Shown here piece by piece: positions 7,586 through 11,578 of a DNA stretch of 11,578 nucleotides. This DNA is from Whalleya microplaca (lineage: Eukaryota; Ascomycota; Sordariomycetes; Xylariales; Xylariaceae), in contig MU385822.1 of assembly GCA_022497155.1 (NCBI GenBank), forward strand, positions 1-11,578, written 5' to 3'. The notes beneath the pieces are model-generated. The model did not search any database, had not been told where the DNA came from, and worked only from the letters and a program-made list of their open reading frames with translations. The translations under genes and the position numbers were made by a program. The stretch's first letter is position 1; each line of letters starts with the position of its first letter.

Positions 7586-9480
7586 TGCTAATAATTCGAT
7601 TATTTCGTTATTTCCGTTTTTGTTAATTTAGTCCGGTTTATTTCGAAAATTATCGTAATTTTTAAAGTTACGGAATATATAAGGAGAAAATATATTTTAT
7701 ATTATTAAATCGCGAGAAAAAGATTTTTAAGTTAATAATATTAAAAATATTTTAATTAAAATTAGGGAAAAAAAAAAAGAATTCGAAATTTGTTAAATAT
7801 AAAAAATATTTAAATTAAGTAACTCGGTTAAATAATATCTAATAAAACGCTAATAACTTTATTAAATTAGCGTTATATTATTAAAGCTATTTTAAATATT
7901 ATATCGATTATTTTATTTATAAAAATAATAATTATATATATCTTAAACTTTCGTTATTTTTAATCGAATTGTTTTATTATAATATTATATAATAAAAATA
8001 TCTGATTATAATAATTTAACTAATTATAAAAAAAATAATAAATTATAGTTTTAATTAGATACTAAATTATTAAAATCCGAAAGTTAAAACAATAATAATT
8101 TATTATATAATAATTTTTAAGATTATAATTTTAATAACTAATAATTTAATAATTTTAATATAAACTTATAAAACGATAGTTTTAATAATTTTTTACAATA
8201 TAATTAAATTTTACGTTTTATATTATATTTTAAAATAAAATTGCCGTTTTAACAAAAGTAAATACTGTAAATAGGTTTCGAAATAATTAAACTTTCGGGA
8301 ATATATTATTTTATATTTCGGGAAATAGTTAAACCTAAATAGGTTAAGTAGTTCCGGTAATAACGTTAGTTTTATAAAAATATAAATATAACTAACGAAA
8401 AAAGATTAAAAAAAGTATTAATAATATTTAATATTTCGGGCCGAAAATCTGATTATTAGAAATTATTTAATTAAATTTATAATTAGGAATTTAATAAACC
8501 GTTTATTTGATATTTTAAATATAATTAGTTATTATTATATTTAGCTTTTTTATTTAATAATAAAATAAATAATATAACTAAATATTTCGATTCGAAAATA
8601 TATATTAGTAAAATATAATAGCGTAATTAAATTACTAGCGGTTAAGTGCCGAAAATAATTAAAGTATATTTTTATTATATATTAGTAATAAAATAATTAT
8701 AAAATAATTATATTTAAATTAATATATTTTTAAGAATGTATTTTATTAGATATTTTTAGTGTTTCGGACATTTTTTAATTTATTTTTAAATTTTGTAATA
8801 TCTTTTATATAATATTTTACGGAATAAATATTTTCGTTCGTTTATAAAATAATATAACCCAAACTTCTAGGCCCCGGATTTAAAGATAATATATAAATAC
8901 CTTTAAAAATATCTCGACACTATAATAGAGAGTATATTAGATAATATTTTTAAAATAACTTATATATTAGTTTTAATCGATATATAAATTATATTAAACT
9001 TAATTTAAAGTTTTTAAAAAATAATTATTTATTAGGTTAATTATAATTAGGAAATTCGACATTTATTAGTTAATATATAATTTATCGAAAATAAAACTAA
9101 TAAATTTAATACCTAAAATTTATATAAACGGCTTAAAAAACTAAAGCTTTTATATAAATTCCGTATTATTATAATAAATAATAAATCCGGGTTTAAAGCC
9201 GATATCGCCCGGATTTAGTTAGAGCGAAATAATAATAACTTTTTATAATATAGTAATATCTGTTATTTTTTATATATTTTTTATTTATTTTAACTGTTAT
9301 TTCGAGATTTTTTTATAGCTTATAAAATTAAGTATACTTTTATATTAGAAAATAAGGCAAAATCGTAATCCGGTCGGAAGTTATCCCGATAGGGTTTTAA
9401 TTTTAGTAATTATCCGATAAAAACTATAGTTTAATTAATATATTAAAATAAAATAATTATAAAATAATTAGTTAATTTTT
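7586..9480. other. Right flank, proximal part: AT-rich RIP-altered DNA, no assignable gene
   Basis: The composition and TpA excess match the left flank. A 9-bp inverted repeat AACGCTAAT/ATTAGCGTT lies at 7846-7854 and 7866-7874 with an 11-base spacer; it could form a small hairpin, but it is isolated. Between 7920 and 8190 there are many A/T-only runs with loose self-similarity, which such composition produces readily. The + strand frame with codons starting at multiples of three (for example 8880) gives patchy protein-like reads from about 8220 to 9480, including a run around 8886-8970 without a stop. Its stop density (about 17 in 200 codons at 8877-9480) is not clearly below expectation. 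No product is claimed. Confidence 0.5.
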
Positions 9481-10350
9481 TTAATTTTATATATTAGCTT
9501 TTTAGGTTTAAAAAAATTTAAAAAAATAGTATTATTTCGTTAATATTTAATAAAAATTAATCGATAACGGGAGATTAGAATTAAAATATCTCTTAAAGTT
9601 TGTTTAAGATTATAAATATCGTTAAAATTTTTTTGCTTTTTTTTAATTCGAGCGATATAACTATAGCTTATTATTAAAGCTTTTTTCTAACAGGATTTTC
9701 TATTAGTAAAATATAAATATAAATTATTGCCGGAAAGTTTAACTTTTATTTAATATTTAGTTAATTATTCGAAATGTTTTATTTAGACAATTAATAATTT
9801 CGGGGCTTTTTATAAAAATTATATATTATATATAATATTAGGATATAAAATATTAGCAAAATATTACCGGAAATGCTTTCGTTATATTAAAGGTATATAT
9901 ATTAGTCGGTATTTAAATAAAGCGCTAGAAATTTTAAAGAAAATAATAACGAAAGGCAAATTTACCGATTTTCCGGATCGTTTGCTAATATAGCTTTATT
10001 ATTTATATAAAGGTTTAAGATTAAAATTAAGTAAAATTTTTAAATACGTTTAATTATTATTTATTAATAATTATAACTTTATATATATATTTTTTTTATT
10101 ATACCTATTATTAAAAAAAACCGACATTTTGTTTTCCGATTATTTTAAAAGTTAGTAAAAAGCTTTCGAACTATTAGATAGTAATAATTAAATATATCGA
10201 TCGGCAGTAAATTACCTTAAGGAATTATATAAACCGTATTAAAACGTTTATAATAAAAATTATGCTATAGTTAGTTATAAAATAGCGTATAATGTTAATT
10301 TAACCGAATTTATAATAGCTTTTATTAGTTTATATAAATATATAAGATTA
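9481..10350 (+). pseudogene. Possible relic of an unidentified protein-coding sequence
   Basis: The frame with codons starting at 9481 is the most open here. Over 9481-10020 it has about 9 stops, against about 18 and 23 in the other two + strand frames (counted by eye). The stops are TAA or TAG, as expected from Gln or Trp codons hit by RIP. Protein-like segments include KCFRYIKGIYISRYLNKALE (9871-9930), FTDFPDRLL (9961-9987), FELLDSNN (about 10168-10190) and RSAVNYLKELYKPY (10201-10240). No known domain or active-site motif is recognised, and a reverse transcriptase or integrase signature is not seen. It could be part of another transposable element or a decayed host gene. The opposite strand was not counted frame by frame. 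Confidence 0.3.
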
Positions 10351-10800
10351 ACTTAAATTAATTAGTTATAAAAAAATAGTATATATTTTTTTTATTTATA
10401 TAATATTTATTAATATTATATAATAAATTAAAATATATATTTATTATTATATATTTTATATTAATAATAATAAATTATTAATTATTATTTATTAATTAAA
10501 CGTAAGTTATTTTATTAGCTAATTATTATTTAATTATTTCCTAATTATTTTATAAGATTTAATCCGAGCGAACCTATTTTTAAATTTTAGAAACAACTTA
10601 ATATACGTTTTTTTAGCCTTACTTATCTAATAAAAAATATATTATATATTTAATACGTTACTATATTTATAAAATAAATCTGAAACTTTATTAAATAAAG
10701 CTAAAAATATTAGCGAATAGTTATAAAGCTTAAACATTTCTATATTAAATTAATAATTTTATTTTTTATTCGGCTGTTTTTAATAAGGTTAAACCGGGAA
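10351..10800. other. Low-complexity A/T-rich gap
   Basis: Almost pure A/T from 10376 to 10500, with many stops in the frame that is open on either side. No gene, tRNA-like fold or repeat unit is recognised. It may be a diverged part of the same decayed sequence as its neighbours. Confidence 0.45.
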
Positions 10801-11190
10801 ATAATATATAATAATACCGATTTCGAAAATGTTATTAAAAATTTTTAAGCGCGTTAAGAAGTTTTATAAGCTGTATTTAATACGCCGTTTATTAAAAAAT
10901 TGGGAATAAAATTATTTATTATTTATAGAACTTTTAATAAATTTATAGGTTTTTTAATTTCCGAAAATCCTAACGCTACCGAAAACGATAATAATAATTA
11001 GAAAATAATATAAGCTAACGCCGGATAGATATAAAGCGTTTCCGGATTTAAATATAAAGCCGAATAAATTAACTTAGTGCTTTTTTTTAATCCCGATCTT
11101 AATTTTAATATTATAAAAGGTCGAAATAAAAAAAATAGTCGCTACGGACGAACTAACCGAAGTAATCGAGATAGAAGGTTTAGAAAATAA
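10801..11190 (+). pseudogene. Possible continuation of the unidentified coding relic
   Basis: The frame of 9481-10350 becomes readable again here, with about 9 stops in 130 codons. Segments include NTDFENVIKNF (10813-10845), NTPFIKKLGIKLFIIYRTF (about 10879-10935), FLISENPNATENDNNN (10954-11001) and a basic, Arg-rich stretch RNKKNSRYGRTNRSNRDRR (about 11122-11178). A neighbouring frame also gives a plausible short read at 11138-11190 (VATDELTEVIEIEGLENK). The frame choice is therefore uncertain. I do not recognise the protein. Confidence 0.22.
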
Positions 11191-11578
11191 GTAAATATTA
11201 TTCGATATATAGTAATATAAAAAACTATTTTTAAATCCTAAAATTTTAGAAACGACGATATAAAATTATAGCATTTATTATAATTCTAATTGCGGCAAAT
11301 TAGATATTTTATAACCCGGTTTAAATAATATATTGAAGTAATGTTATAATAGTAAATAAACTAAACTAAATAACGCTAAATAGCAAATATAATTTTTTTT
11401 TATTTCCCGAAATAATCGTAAAATAATAGTATAAATATTTATTATATAGTAGTTTTTAATTTAATATCTTAATTATACCGGATTTTATTTTTATTTTTAT
11501 ATTATTAAATTAAAAATATATATATTATTATAATTATAACTATAATTTATAATAAGTTAATTTTATATATATTAATTT
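11191..11578. other. Distal right flank, nothing assignable
   Basis: AT-rich sequence with occasional CpG (for example near 11250 and 11405) and long A/T runs from 11440 to the end. No open frame, repeat or RNA gene is recognised. Confidence 0.5.

Noticed and set aside
7920..8190. Possible long inverted or direct repeat in A/T-only sequence
   Set aside because: The similarity rests on low-complexity A/T words such as TATTATATAATAA, and does not extend into the few C/G-containing positions.
1..11578. Mitochondrial or plastid origin suggested by the very high A+T
   Set aside because: No tRNA, rRNA or organelle gene is seen. The window carries a nuclear-type LTR retrotransposon and a RIP pattern.

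Overview
This window looks like nuclear DNA from a filamentous ascomycete fungus (Pezizomycotina), taken from a gene-poor, very AT-rich block shaped by repeat-induced point mutation (RIP). TpA is everywhere and CpA/TpG are scarce, while CpG is still common. That fits C-to-T change in CpA context on both strands, and does not fit simple CpG decay. I see no intact gene, no tRNA or rRNA, and no CRISPR array. The few short open frames fall inside the retroelement on its antisense strand and are shadows.

The centre of the window (689-7581) is one complete but dead Ty3/Gypsy LTR retrotransposon on the + strand. It is bounded by a 4-bp target-site duplication (GACC, 685-688 and 7582-7585) and two collinear 229-bp LTRs (689-917 and 7353-7581). 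After a leader comes a gag relic (ATG at 1080, CCHC zinc knuckle at 2613-2654, stop at 2811-2813). A pol relic follows, in the order protease, reverse transcriptase, RNase H, integrase, chromodomain. The integrase-after-RNase H order and the C-terminal chromodomain place it in the chromovirus branch of Ty3/Gypsy. The frames are littered with TAA/TAG codons where Gln or Trp is expected. Catalytic Asp codons have become Asn, and metal-binding Cys and His codons have become Tyr, so the element cannot be autonomous.

The left flank (1-684) and right flank (7586-11578) are older AT-rich, RIP-altered DNA. I cannot assign a gene there. One + strand frame in the right flank (about 9481-10350, and again 10801-11190 in the same frame) has clearly fewer stops than its alternatives where I compared them, and may be the relic of another repeat or gene of unknown identity.

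I found no sign of a new functional system. The most informative features are how RIP spared the LTR cores, LTR divergence made only of transitions, a candidate -1 slippery site at the gag/pol junction, and the unassigned frame in the right flank.
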